Counted from the stretch's first letter, positions 24,470 through 33,270 are shown. The stretch is 38,084 bases of DNA from JBKEDG01 sp047973085 (GCA_047973085.1 JBKEBI010000035.1:1-38084), one strand, 5' to 3'. Notes: generated by a model from the letters alone, not told the origin. Program-made: numbers and translations.

Positions 24470-25165
24470 ATGCTAAGAAAAATTGATGCTAATAAAATGG
24501 GAAGTGGAAATCATAATGGTATGAATAGTAAGTTTCATTTTTCTTTTGATCAATATTATAATCTAGATAACATGAATTTTGGAGTACTAAGAGTTTTAAA
24601 TGATGATGTAATTGATTCCAATGTTGGGTTTGATATGCACCCTCATCGCGATATGGAAATAGTTTCATATATAATAGATGGAAAACTAACTCATAGTGAT
24701 AATATGGGTAATGAGAGTACGCTAGGTCGTGGGCATGTACAATTTATGAGTGCAGGAACTGGAGTTTATCATAGTGAGCACAATTTGAATAGTGAATCAT
24801 TAAGGCTTTTACAAATATGGATTATTCCAGATAAGAAAGGACATAGTCCTAATTATGGTGAATATCGTTATGAGTGGAAAGGTAGAGAAAATAAATGGCT
24901 ACATATTGTATCAAGTAAAATTGGAGATGCTAATATAAAAGTCAATCAAGATGTAAATATGTATGCGCTAGTTTTAGAAAAAGGGAAACGAATAAGTTTT
25001 GAAGTAGATAGTAATCGCCAAGCATATTTAGTTCAAATTGATGGTGAGTCTATTATTAATAACATTAGTTTAAGTAAGTGTGATGCTTTAGAAATCATTG
25101 AAGAAAATATCAATATTGAAGTAGAAATTAATTCCCATTTTTTAGTAATTGAAATGCATAAGTAA
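24470..25165 (+). CDS. pirin family protein
   Basis: 231 residues from the second ATG. The first ATG (24461) touches the AGGAG itself, whereas ATG 24470 is nine bases after it. The bicupin fold's metal site is present: DMHPHRDMEIVSY gives the His-x-His pair, and MSAGTGVYHSEHN gives the His-x-Glu pair of the N-terminal cupin. The C-terminal cupin is degenerate, as usual. Bacterial relatives such as E. coli YhhW have quercetin 2,3-dioxygenase activity in vitro, but the physiological role is unclear. The gene has its own promoter and a terminator that overlaps the clpB operator. Confidence 0.9.
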   Translation: MLRKIDANKMGSGNHNGMNSKFHFSFDQYYNLDNMNFGVLRVLNDDVIDSNVGFDMHPHRDMEIVSYIIDGKLTHSDNMGNESTLGRGHVQFMSAGTGVYHSEHNLNSESLRLLQIWIIPDKKGHSPNYGEYRYEWKGRENKWLHIVSSKIGDANIKVNQDVNMYALVLEKGKRISFEVDSNRQAYLVQIDGESIINNISLSKCDALEIIEENINIEVEINSHFLVIEMHK

Positions 25166-25178
25166 GATATTTTACAAT

Positions 25179-25215
25179 AAATTAGCAATCTAGTTGGTAG
25201 ATTGCTAATTTTTGT
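25179..25215 (+). terminator. terminator after pirin, overlapping the clpB operator
   Basis: AAATTAGCAATCTA (25179-25192) pairs perfectly with TAGATTGCTAATTT (25198-25211) around GTTGG, then more T. It is the strongest stem in the window. Confidence 0.85.
25182..25208 (+). promoter_or_regulatory. CIRCE-like HrcA operator of clpB
   Basis: TTAGCAATC, nine bases, GATTGCTAA. The HrcA operator CIRCE is TTAGCACTC-N9-GAGTGCTAA. Arm length and spacer are exact, and eight of nine positions match in each arm; the single change is symmetric. It lies just upstream of the clpB -10 (25218-25223), where bound HrcA would block the polymerase. This predicts heat-shock control of clpB by HrcA; hrcA itself is not in the window. 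Confidence 0.82.
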
Positions 25216-25223
25216 GTTATAAT
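25215..25223 (+). promoter_or_regulatory. extended -10 promoter of clpB
   Basis: TGTTATAAT, with TTGGTA (25194-25199) as a possible -35, 18 bases away inside the operator spacer and terminator loop. It is 23 bases before the start at 25247. Confidence 0.65.
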
Positions 25224-25246
25224 TAAATAGTGAGGAGGTGGCCTAT

Positions 25247-27367
25247 ATGGACCAAGAAATGAAAAATTATCAAGATGGTTTAGAAAATGTTTTAGAAAAA
25301 TACGGGAGAGATCTTGTAAAACAATATCAAGAGGGAAAAGGAGATCCAATCATAGGTAGGGATGATGAAATTCGTGAAATTACTAGAATTTTATCAAGAA
25401 AAACTAAAAATAATCCGGTACTTATTGGTGAACCTGGAACTGGAAAAACTGCAATAGTTGAAGGGCTTGCAAGAAGAATTGTTGCTGGAGATGTACCAAA
25501 TGATTTAAAAAGTAAAACAATTTGGGAATTAGACCTTGCTTCACTTTTAGCTGGTGCTAAATTTAGAGGAGAATTTGAGGAACGTTTAAAAGCTGTTTTG
25601 AGTGAGATAAAAAAATCAGATGGAAATATTATTTTATTTATTGATGAAATTCATACAATTGTAGGTGCAGGTAGAGTTGATGGGGCAATGGATACTTCTA
25701 ATATGTTAAAGCCAATGATGGCACGTGGAGAGATTCATGTTATTGGAGCAACTACATTAAATGAATATAGAAAATATATTGAAAAAGATGCAGCACTTGA
25801 GAGAAGAATGCAAAAAGTACTTGTAAAAGAACCAACAGTAACTGATACAGTTACAATTCTTAGAGGGCTTAAAGAAAGTTTTGAAATATACCATAATGTT
25901 AGTATTAGTGATAAAGCACTAATAAGTGCTGCTCATCTATCAAATAGATATATAGTAGATAGATTTTTACCTGATAAAGCAATTGATTTAGTTGATGAGG
26001 CTTGTGCAATTATTAAAGTGCAAATGAATTCAAATCCTGAAGAATTAGATATACTAAGAAGAAATATTATTGATTTAGAAGTTGAAAGAACTGCAATAAA
26101 AAAAGAAAAAGATGAATTTAGTAAAAAAAGAAAAAATGAAATTGATGAATTATTAAAAGATTTAAAGTCAAGAGAAAAAACATTAAATACTTTGTGGAAT
26201 GAAGAGAAAAGTATAAATGATAAACTAAATCAAAAAAGACAAGATTTAGAAGAAGCAAAGTTTAAACTGCAAATTGCTCAAAATAATTACGATTTAGAAA
26301 ATATTTCTAAATTAACTTATGGAATAATTCCAGAAATTGAAAAAGAGTTAGAAAATTTGAAAAATATGAATTCTTCTAAGCTGTTATCTGATGTTGTTAG
26401 TGAAGAAAACATTGCTGAAGTTATTTCAAGATGGACTAAGATTCCAATTAATAAATTAATTGGTAGTGAAAGAGATAAATTACTTTCACTAAATACAAAT
26501 ATGAAAAAAAGAATTATTGGTCAAGATATAGCAGTTGACTTAATTTCTGATGCAATTATTAAAGCAAGAGCAGGGATTAAAGATCCAAATCGACCAATAG
26601 GTTCATTTATATTTTTAGGACCAACAGGAGTTGGTAAAACTGAAGTAGCTAAAACACTTGCATTTGAACTATTTGATAGTGAAAAGCATATTATTAGATT
26701 TGATATGAGTGAATATATGGAGTCCCACTCAGTATCAAAATTAATTGGATCTCCACCAGGATACGTTGGGTATGATGATGCAGGTCAATTAACAGAAAAA
26801 GTTAGAAGAAATCCATATTCAATTATATTGTTTGATGAAATTGAAAAAGCACATAAAGATGTATTTAATATTTTGCTTCAAATTTTAGATGATGGAAGAA
26901 TTACTGATTCTCAAGGGAGATTAATTGATTTTAAAAATACAATTATTGTTATGACATCTAACATTGGTAGTGAGTATATTTTAGACAATGAAGATAATGC
27001 AGATGCACTTGTTACTGCAGCACTTAGAAACTTTTTCAAGCCAGAGTTTTTAAATCGTATTGACGAAACAATTATTTTTAATTCTTTAAATAAAGATGTT
27101 GTTAATAAGATTTTTGATCGCATAGTAAAAGATCTTGAAAAAAGACTTAGTGATAAACATATTAAATTATCATTTAGTAAGGGAGCAAGAGCTTATATTA
27201 TTGATAATTCTTATGATAAGTCATATGGCGCTAGACCATTGAAAAGATTTGTTTCTAGAAATGTTGAAACATTACTTGCAAAAGCTATTATCAATGAAGA
27301 AATTATTTTTGGAGAAAAAATTGAAATTGATTTTGAAAATGAACAACTAGTTTTAAAGAATAAATAA
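25247..27367 (+). CDS. clpB: ClpB-type disaggregase without N-domain
   Basis: AAA+ unfoldase that, with DnaK, pulls polypeptides out of aggregates. 706 residues from ATG 25247, which has AGGAGG eight bases upstream; GTG 25238 overlaps that site and is rejected. The usual 140-150-residue Clp N-domain is absent: the protein begins just before YGRDLVKQY. AAA1 has GEPGTGKT (61-68). The middle part (about 265-400) is a long charged coiled coil, longer than in ClpC, which marks ClpB. AAA2 has GPTGVGKT (458-465), GSPPGYVGYDD and a full sensor region. No IGF/LGF loop for ClpP docking was seen. It matches the short ClpB form that E. coli makes by internal initiation. Confidence 0.93.
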   Translation: MDQEMKNYQDGLENVLEKYGRDLVKQYQEGKGDPIIGRDDEIREITRILSRKTKNNPVLIGEPGTGKTAIVEGLARRIVAGDVPNDLKSKTIWELDLASLLAGAKFRGEFEERLKAVLSEIKKSDGNIILFIDEIHTIVGAGRVDGAMDTSNMLKPMMARGEIHVIGATTLNEYRKYIEKDAALERRMQKVLVKEPTVTDTVTILRGLKESFEIYHNVSISDKALISAAHLSNRYIVDRFLPDKAIDLVDEACAIIKVQMNSNPEELDILRRNIIDLEVERTAIKKEKDEFSKKRKNEIDELLKDLKSREKTLNTLWNEEKSINDKLNQKRQDLEEAKFKLQIAQNNYDLENISKLTYGIIPEIEKELENLKNMNSSKLLSDVVSEENIAEVISRWTKIPINKLIGSERDKLLSLNTNMKKRIIGQDIAVDLISDAIIKARAGIKDPNRPIGSFIFLGPTGVGKTEVAKTLAFELFDSEKHIIRFDMSEYMESHSVSKLIGSPPGYVGYDDAGQLTEKVRRNPYSIILFDEIEKAHKDVFNILLQILDDGRITDSQGRLIDFKNTIIVMTSNIGSEYILDNEDNADALVTAALRNFFKPEFLNRIDETIIFNSLNKDVVNKIFDRIVKDLEKRLSDKHIKLSFSKGARAYIIDNSYDKSYGARPLKRFVSRNVETLLAKAIINEEIIFGEKIEIDFENEQLVLKNK

Positions 27368-27376
27368 AAGTTATCA

Positions 27377-27412
27377 AATGCACCTTGCTGATTTCAGGGG
27401 GTGTATTTTTAT
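27377..27412 (+). terminator. terminator after clpB
   Basis: AATGCACC (27377-27384) pairs with GGGTGTATT, including one G-T pair, and is followed by T. The loop is 15 bases. Confidence 0.7.
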
Positions 27413-27469
27413 ATTCAATAGAAAAGTTACTGGTTATGTGATATGATAAAAATAAGAGGTGATAAAATA

Positions 27470-29215
27470 ATGGAATGGAACTTAAATGCTTATTATATGG
27501 GTTTTGAAGATAAAAGCTTTAGTGAAGATTTAGAGTTTATTAAAACTTTTAGACCTAAGTTTACAATTGTTGTTGAAGGATTAAATGAGGACAAAAATCT
27601 TGAGGAAAAATTTTCTAAGTATATTAATGAATTATCTTCATTCATTAGTGTATATATCAAACTTGCTTCATTTGCAAGACTTAGTATTACTGTTAACAGT
27701 CGAAATAGTGTAGCAAAAAAGTATCTTGAACAAATTACCAAGTGTTATGACAATATTATTGATTTAATTGAAATTGCTGAAGAAGTATTGTGTAGTCTTG
27801 ATTTTGATACTTTATTTGAAAAAGAAAAATTGCTAGAGTTTGAATATTATATTAATGAAATAAAAAAAAGTAGAGAGCATAAACTTTCTCCTAGTGAGGA
27901 AAAAATGGTTTCAATGCTATCAAAGTCAGGATCAACTGCTTGGTTACAATATAAGGACGAAATTATTAGTAATATGAAAATCGATTTTGAAGGTAAAAAG
28001 TTACCTTTATCAACAATTTTAACTTATGCTTATAGTGCTGACAAAGCATTAAGAAAAAAGTCATATGAAGCTGAACTAGCTTCCTATAAGTCTCATGAGG
28101 CAGGTATTAATGCTGCGCTTAATGCAATTAAAGGTGAAGCAATTACAATTTCTAAGCTTAGAGGTTATGAATCAGTTTTAGATATGACAATTAATGAGAC
28201 AAGAATAACAATTAAAACATTAGATGCTTTAATTAGTGCAATTGAAAAGTCACTACCTGCTTTTAGAAAGTATTTTATTGCAAAAGCAAAATATTTAGGT
28301 AATTCTAAAATGCATTGGTATGATATGTATGCTCCTACTACTGAGACTTTAGAAGATGTTTCATATGAAAAAGCAAAACAAATAGTTTTAGATGCGTTTA
28401 AAGGCTATTCTGCAGATTTGCATGACTTTGCACTTAATGCTATGAATAATTCGTGGATAGATGTATATCCTAAAGAAGGAAAAACAAGTGGAGCATTTTG
28501 TTCTTCTTGTAAAACAATTGGAGAAAGTCGTATTTTACTTAACTATGGTAATTCAATTGGTGATGTTGGAACGCTGGCTCATGAATTAGGTCATGGCTAT
28601 CACGCTTTGTGTTTAAAAAATGAGCATCTTTTAAATTCTAATTATCCAATGGTACTAGCAGAAACTGCTTCTAATTTTTGTGAAATTATAACTAAAAAAT
28701 ATTTACTTTCTATAGTAGATGAAGATACAAAACTAGCTATTTTAGAGACAGAAATCAGTGATATGGCTCAAGTAATTGTTGATATTTATTCTCGTTTTAA
28801 TTTTGAAAAATCTTTCTTGGAAAAGCGAGAAGAAGGATATGTGAGTGTAGAAGAAACAAAGCAACTTATGCTAGATGCACAAAAGATAGCATATGGGGAT
28901 AGTTTTGATCCAGATTTTTTACATCCATATATGTGGACTTGGAAACCACATTACTATAATGTAAAAGCAAATTTCTATAATTATCCCTATGCCTTTGGAG
29001 CATTATTTTCTAAAGGTTTATATTCAAATTATTTGAATGATAAATCTAGTTTTATTGAAAACTATAACAAACTTCTTGCTTCAACTGGTAAAAACGATGT
29101 AGTTGATGTGTGTATGTTAGCTAATATAGATGTAGAAAGTGTAGACTTTTGGACTAGTGCTTTAGAGGTTGTAGTAGCAGATATTGAAGAGTTTGTTAAT
29201 CAATTAAAAATGTAG
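27470..29215 (+). CDS. M3 family oligoendopeptidase (PepF-like)
   Basis: Zinc endopeptidase that degrades cytoplasmic oligopeptides. 581 residues from ATG 27470, placed seven bases after GAGGTGA; the open frame reaches back to 27443, but that start has no ribosome site. The N-terminal half is helical (Peptidase M3 N region), and the zinc motif is TLAHELGHGYH with the third ligand Glu in MVLAETASNFCE, about 29 residues later. The C-terminal YNYPYAFGALFSKGLY is the substrate-binding Y/G-rich stretch of PepF. Lying after clpB, it could clear peptides after stress, but a terminator separates the two. Confidence 0.93.
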   Translation: MEWNLNAYYMGFEDKSFSEDLEFIKTFRPKFTIVVEGLNEDKNLEEKFSKYINELSSFISVYIKLASFARLSITVNSRNSVAKKYLEQITKCYDNIIDLIEIAEEVLCSLDFDTLFEKEKLLEFEYYINEIKKSREHKLSPSEEKMVSMLSKSGSTAWLQYKDEIISNMKIDFEGKKLPLSTILTYAYSADKALRKKSYEAELASYKSHEAGINAALNAIKGEAITISKLRGYESVLDMTINETRITIKTLDALISAIEKSLPAFRKYFIAKAKYLGNSKMHWYDMYAPTTETLEDVSYEKAKQIVLDAFKGYSADLHDFALNAMNNSWIDVYPKEGKTSGAFCSSCKTIGESRILLNYGNSIGDVGTLAHELGHGYHALCLKNEHLLNSNYPMVLAETASNFCEIITKKYLLSIVDEDTKLAILETEISDMAQVIVDIYSRFNFEKSFLEKREEGYVSVEETKQLMLDAQKIAYGDSFDPDFLHPYMWTWKPHYYNVKANFYNYPYAFGALFSKGLYSNYLNDKSSFIENYNKLLASTGKNDVVDVCMLANIDVESVDFWTSALEVVVADIEEFVNQLKM

Positions 29216-29310
29216 TATATATAATATTAATATAAACCTGACAGTTTATATTTGTGTTAAGAAGCAAATATACTTACAAACATAGCATAATTTGTACTTA
29301 TAACTTTAAC

Positions 29311-29329
29311 GAGAATGATTATTATCACT
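29311..29329 (+). promoter_or_regulatory. Fur-family box candidate
   Basis: GAATGATTATTATCA (29313-29327) matches 11 of 14 fixed positions of TGATAATNATTATCA, with the right half-site perfect. An AT-rich background makes chance matches likely, so this is tentative. Confidence 0.35.
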
Positions 29330-29496
29330 GTTGCATATTGTGTATTTGATTACAAAATCAAGTAATTATGAATTATATTTGCTTTTAAATGGACTGGCAT
29401 TATTATCTGTTAGGGAATCACATTATAAATTATTAGAAAAACAATAGTAGTTTACTTGTGAAATAGTTATGTTTAAATGTAAACTACCATAATATT

Positions 29497-29530
29497 AAAA
29501 ATCATGCCTAATATGGTATGATTTCTTTTT
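29497..29530 (+). terminator. terminator of a possible small RNA
   Basis: AAATCATGCC pairs with GGTATGATTT (one G-T pair) around TAATAT, then CTTTTT. The nearest upstream coding gene ends 280 bases earlier. Confidence 0.75.
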
Positions 29531-29609
29531 ACTATAATAATTATATGTGGCCATAAATAAATTTATTGACTGAATTTTCTTTCTTATTTATCTAATTTTA
29601 CTGTTAATA

Positions 29610-29618
29610 TGATACAAT
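29610..29618 (+). promoter_or_regulatory. extended -10 promoter of the aldo/keto reductase gene
   Basis: TGATACAAT 24 bases before the start at 29643, with no good -35. Confidence 0.45.
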
Positions 29619-29642
29619 ATATTTAAGAAAAGAGGTATCATT

Positions 29643-30809
29643 ATGAGAAAGAGTGAATTATCTCCAATGGGTTTTGGATTTATGAGACTACCAGTAAATG
29701 GAATGAACTTAAATAAAGATAAGATTTTTGAAATGTTTAAATATAGTATTGATAATGGAATAAATTATTTTGATACTGCATGGATATATCACCGTGGTAA
29801 TTCTGAAAAAATATTAGGAGAATGCATTAAGAAATTTGATTGTAGAGATAGTGTTAATATAGCAACTAAACTACCATCTTATATGGTTGATAGTAGAGAA
29901 AAGATGGACTACTATTTTGAAAATCAATTGAAAAGATTAGATACAAATTATATCGATTATTATTTACTGCATGCAACTGATTTAAATATTTTTCTAAGGC
30001 TTGAAAAACTTGGAATAGTTGAATTTATGAATAAGTTAAAATCAAGTGGTAAAATAAGAAAGATGGGTTTTTCTTTTCATGGTAAAAAAAGTGATATTAA
30101 AATATTAATTGATAAATATGATTGGGACTTTATTCAATTACAATATAATATTTTAGATATAGAAGTAGAGGAGGAAATTGATTATGCTGCAAGTAAAAAG
30201 ATGGAAGTATTAATAATGGAGCCACTTAGAGGAGGAATGCTTGCAAATGATATTCCTAAATCAGTAGAAAAGTTATATCAAGAAGATAATAGTTTTGATA
30301 CTCCTGCGCAGTGTGCTTTTAGCTATGTTTTAAACAATAAAAATGTTACTTGTGTATTGTCTGCTATGAGTAATATAGATCATATTATAGAGAATGTAAG
30401 TTTAGCTTTCAAAATACAAAAAGATTCATTAAATGAAAATCAATTGAGATTAATAAGTTCTATTCAAAAAGAATATAAAAGTCTACTTCGTGTTGATTGT
30501 ACTGGATGTGCTTATTGTCTTCCGTGTCCTGCTAAAATTGATATTCCTTCTGCGCTAAAGTCGCTAAATAATAAAAGTATGTTTGGTAAGTTAAATGCAA
30601 TGAATTATCATTTTCTTACTATTGGTGCAAGACCAGAAAATAACAAGATTAATTTTGCTAGAAATTGTATAGAGTGTGGTAAATGTGAAAAAGTATGTCC
30701 ACAAAGTATTGACATTATTAATCAGCTTAAAAATGTAAGTAGGGAACTTGAGGGGCCATTTACTCGTTTTGGATATAATGTAATTAAAATATTTAATAAA
30801 AATAAGTAG
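29643..30809 (+). CDS. aldo/keto reductase with C-terminal 4Fe-4S ferredoxin domain
   Basis: 388 residues. An AKR barrel (about 1-275) carries the tetrad: Asp in YFDTAW, Tyr in WIYHRGNSE, Lys in IATKLP and His in LLHATD. The C-terminus (about 280-375) has CTGCAYCLPCP and CIECGKCEKVCP, the Cys patterns for two 4Fe-4S clusters, with the second followed by QSIDI. Such fused oxidoreductases are common in anaerobes; the substrate is unknown. The ribosome site is AGAGGTATC. It precedes uvsE by 16 bases and is probably cotranscribed. The iron-sulfur tail suggests electron transfer from ferredoxin rather than NADPH alone; that is inference. Confidence 0.92.
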   Translation: MRKSELSPMGFGFMRLPVNGMNLNKDKIFEMFKYSIDNGINYFDTAWIYHRGNSEKILGECIKKFDCRDSVNIATKLPSYMVDSREKMDYYFENQLKRLDTNYIDYYLLHATDLNIFLRLEKLGIVEFMNKLKSSGKIRKMGFSFHGKKSDIKILIDKYDWDFIQLQYNILDIEVEEEIDYAASKKMEVLIMEPLRGGMLANDIPKSVEKLYQEDNSFDTPAQCAFSYVLNNKNVTCVLSAMSNIDHIIENVSLAFKIQKDSLNENQLRLISSIQKEYKSLLRVDCTGCAYCLPCPAKIDIPSALKSLNNKSMFGKLNAMNYHFLTIGARPENNKINFARNCIECGKCEKVCPQSIDIINQLKNVSRELEGPFTRFGYNVIKIFNKNK

Positions 30810-30825
30810 TATAGGAGGGGGTTGT

Positions 30826-32076
30826 GTGAGAATAGGGTATGCGTGTTTAACAGTGGGAATTAATAAACTTGATTCATATAAAACTTGCACTATTAAAAAA
30901 TATAGCGAAGAAAATATTAGAGATATTATTGATTATAATTTAAATGTTCTTTTCTCAACTCTTAAATATAATGTAGAAAATAATATTAAGATGTTTAGAA
31001 TAAGTTCTGATATAATTCCACTTGCAACGCATCCTATTAATGAATTTAATTGGGTGGATGAATTTAGAGAAAAAATGAAATTAATAGGTGAATATATTAA
31101 AGCAAATGATATTAGAGTTTCAATGCACCCAGGTCAATATACAGTTCTTAATTCTATTAATGAAGATGTTGTAAATCGTGCAGTACTAGATCTTGAATAT
31201 CATTGTAAGTTTCTTGATAGTTTAGAAGTTGATGCTACTAATAAAATTATTCTTCATATCGGTGGAGTATATGATAATAAATTAGAGGCAATGAGAAGAT
31301 TTGAAACTAAGTACTTTAAACTTAATGAAAATATTAAAGCTAGGCTTATTATTGAAAATGATGACAAGCTATACAATATTAAAGAAGTATTAGAAATTTC
31401 ATCTAATACTGGTATTCCTGTTGTATTTGATAATTTACATCATGAAATAAATAATAGTGATTTATATACTGAAGTTAAATGGATAGAAAAATGTATTGAA
31501 ACTTGGAAGAAAAAAGATGGAAAGTGCAAAATACATTATTCAAATCAAAATCTAGATAAGCGAGTTGGAGCTCACTCTGATTTTATATACATTAATCAAT
31601 TTCTAGAGTTTTGCAATAGAATTATGCATCTTGATGTAGATATTATGCTTGAAGTTAAAGATAAAAACTTATCTGCAATAAAATGTATAAATTGTACTAG
31701 TATCCAAAATAAAAAAGTTTATGAAAAAGAATGGGCTAGGTATAAATATGTTATACTTGAAAGAAATCATAATATCTATAAGGACATAAGAAAATATTTA
31801 AAAACTAATGACTTTAATTCTAAGCATTTTTATCTATTAATAGAAAAAGCAATGAGTACAAGTAATACAGATGGTGGATACCTTAATGGATTTGATCATG
31901 TTTGGGGCTACTTTAAGAAAGTTTGTACTGATAGAGAAAAAGAGATGTATAAGAAAAAACTTGAAGCATTTAATAATGAAGAACTTAAAGCTAAAAGTAT
32001 GAAGAACTTTTTATATAAAATGGCAATTAAATATGAAAGTAAGTATTTACTTGATTCTTATTATTTTGAATTTTAA
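30826..32076 (+). CDS. uvsE: UV damage endonuclease with C-terminal DUF1722-like domain
   Basis: Nicks DNA 5' of UV photoproducts. 416 residues, start GTG with GGAGGGG upstream. The N-terminal 290 residues are a UVDE barrel with all metal ligands of Thermus UvsE in register: His69, His101 (MHPGQY), His144 (HIGG), Glu177 (IIEND), Asp202 and His205 (FDNLHHE), His237 (KIHYS), His250 (GAHSDF) and Glu276 (MLEVKDK). The C-terminal 115 residues (about 302-416) are extra. They match the DUF1722/YbgA pattern W-x-x-Y-K-Y, N-x-x-x-H-x-x-G-Y-F-K (LNGFDHVWGYFKK, 353-365) and a final YLLDSYYF. In E. coli ybgA lies beside the photolyase gene phr, so a link of this domain to UV repair is plausible. Confidence 0.9.
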   Translation: MRIGYACLTVGINKLDSYKTCTIKKYSEENIRDIIDYNLNVLFSTLKYNVENNIKMFRISSDIIPLATHPINEFNWVDEFREKMKLIGEYIKANDIRVSMHPGQYTVLNSINEDVVNRAVLDLEYHCKFLDSLEVDATNKIILHIGGVYDNKLEAMRRFETKYFKLNENIKARLIIENDDKLYNIKEVLEISSNTGIPVVFDNLHHEINNSDLYTEVKWIEKCIETWKKKDGKCKIHYSNQNLDKRVGAHSDFIYINQFLEFCNRIMHLDVDIMLEVKDKNLSAIKCINCTSIQNKKVYEKEWARYKYVILERNHNIYKDIRKYLKTNDFNSKHFYLLIEKAMSTSNTDGGYLNGFDHVWGYFKKVCTDREKEMYKKKLEAFNNEELKAKSMKNFLYKMAIKYESKYLLDSYYFEF

Positions 32077-32358
32077 AGCGATTTTATAAAGTTGGATTAA
32101 ATGCTGAAAAATAGATGTTTTGAAAACTTTAATCATTAATTAATAATAAATACCACACACAGTTAAAAACTTGTTATTATTATATAAGATATATTTGGCA
32201 ATAAGATTTTTACAATATTATTGTTTTCTTCAATATAAAATGATGAAATTATAATATATAAGTGTTATAATAAGCATAAATAATAAATATTAATTATAAT
32301 TATATTTTATTATTACTATTAAAAATTATTAAATATTATGATTAGTAGAGGTGAATGT
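32077..32358 (+). other. AT-rich intergenic region before the tail-anchored protein gene
   Basis: 282 very AT-rich bases without a coding frame I would defend. No clear terminator for uvsE is seen. The only recognisable site is an extended -10, TGTTATAAT (32263-32271), about 88 bases before the next start. Confidence 0.45.
32263..32271 (+). promoter_or_regulatory. extended -10 promoter candidate
   Basis: TGTTATAAT, giving a leader of about 80 bases for the gene at 32359. AT content is high here, so a chance match is possible. Confidence 0.4.
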
Positions 32359-33270
32359 ATGAAAATGGTAAAGTTTAAGATTAATATATATTCAGATTAT
32401 ATTATGAATTGTGAATGGAAAAAAGAAGTTACAAAGTATATCCAAAGTACAATGAATACAATAGATAGAGAGTTATCAGTTAATTTTGTTGGGAATGTTG
32501 CAGATGTACAGTTTCAGTTATCAAATAGAACATATTTATTTAAACTGCATTTTAATGATGTATCATTTCAAGATGTAATAGAGAGTGAACGAGAGCGTGG
32601 TGTAAATGTTTATAACTATTATTGCTTGAAATATCCTTCACAATATCGAAATATAGAACTAGATTATAATAATTTAGCGATTGGAGAAGTAAAGTGTGAC
32701 AAAACTCAAAAATTCTTAAAATTTATTATTGACAAATCAAGTTATATTAATGAAGTAGACAAAGTTAGACTTGATAGATCATTATATTCAGCAAAAAACT
32801 TTAAACATCATGTGATGTATGTAGGAAAAACAAAATTTTTAGATTTAACTTCAGGGTCTAAATACTATGTAGATACTAACATTAGATATATATGTGCTAT
32901 TATGTATTTGAGAGCTCTAGATTATATGTTAGAAAAATACTATTCTGTTGAATTTATTGAAAGATACAAGTATTTATTTGAAATAATGAATGTGTATAAC
33001 CCACAGACAATCTATGATGAAGGAGAAGTAGATAAAAACTATATAGGGTTAAGTGGTTTTACAAGGTTTAATCAAAGTATATATGAAATAATGAAAAATG
33101 TTTTTCAAGTAGATAATAAGATTAGAGATATCGCTCGAGATGCAGAAAATAGATATTTTTTTAATGCGAGTGAAAGTGCTAAGAAACTGAATGGAAGAGT
33201 ACTAATATTAACTGTAATTACAGTAATGATTTCATTATTATCCTTACTATCTTCAATACTACTTCGCTAA
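32359..33270 (+). CDS. tail-anchored protein of unknown function
   Basis: 303 residues from ATG 32359 (MKMVKFKINIYSD); GAGGTGA lies just upstream, whereas the open frame's earlier ATG at 32338 precedes that site and is rejected. There is no signal peptide. The protein is a soluble mixed domain with many Tyr, Asn and charged residues, then a charged helix (RDIARDAENRYFFNASESAKK, about 259-279) and one C-terminal membrane helix (about 283-303) ending in Leu-Arg, so it probably faces the cytoplasm with a membrane tail. I do not recognise a family or a catalytic motif. It stands alone between AT-rich spacers, and base use is like its neighbours. Confidence 0.75.
   Translation: MKMVKFKINIYSDYIMNCEWKKEVTKYIQSTMNTIDRELSVNFVGNVADVQFQLSNRTYLFKLHFNDVSFQDVIESERERGVNVYNYYCLKYPSQYRNIELDYNNLAIGEVKCDKTQKFLKFIIDKSSYINEVDKVRLDRSLYSAKNFKHHVMYVGKTKFLDLTSGSKYYVDTNIRYICAIMYLRALDYMLEKYYSVEFIERYKYLFEIMNVYNPQTIYDEGEVDKNYIGLSGFTRFNQSIYEIMKNVFQVDNKIRDIARDAENRYFFNASESAKKLNGRVLILTVITVMISLLSLLSSILLR

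Larger units (their letters stand above)
29216..29642 (+). other. gene-free stretch with hairpins, a Fur-like box and a terminator
   Basis: 427 bases with no plausible gene. From left to right: a hairpin AATATAAAC/GTTTATATT (29229-29252), possibly a weak pepF terminator; a Fur-like site (29311-29329); TTGATT/AATCAA (29348-29361); a perfect nine-base inverted repeat GTAGTTTAC/GTAAACTAC with 23 bases between (29447-29487); a terminator (29497-29530); and the next gene's promoter (29610-29618). Confidence 0.5.

Noticed and set aside
29216..29642. Remnant of an insertion sequence in the gap
   Set aside because: The inverted repeat at 29447-29487 is short, no transposase fragment is visible and no target duplication was found.
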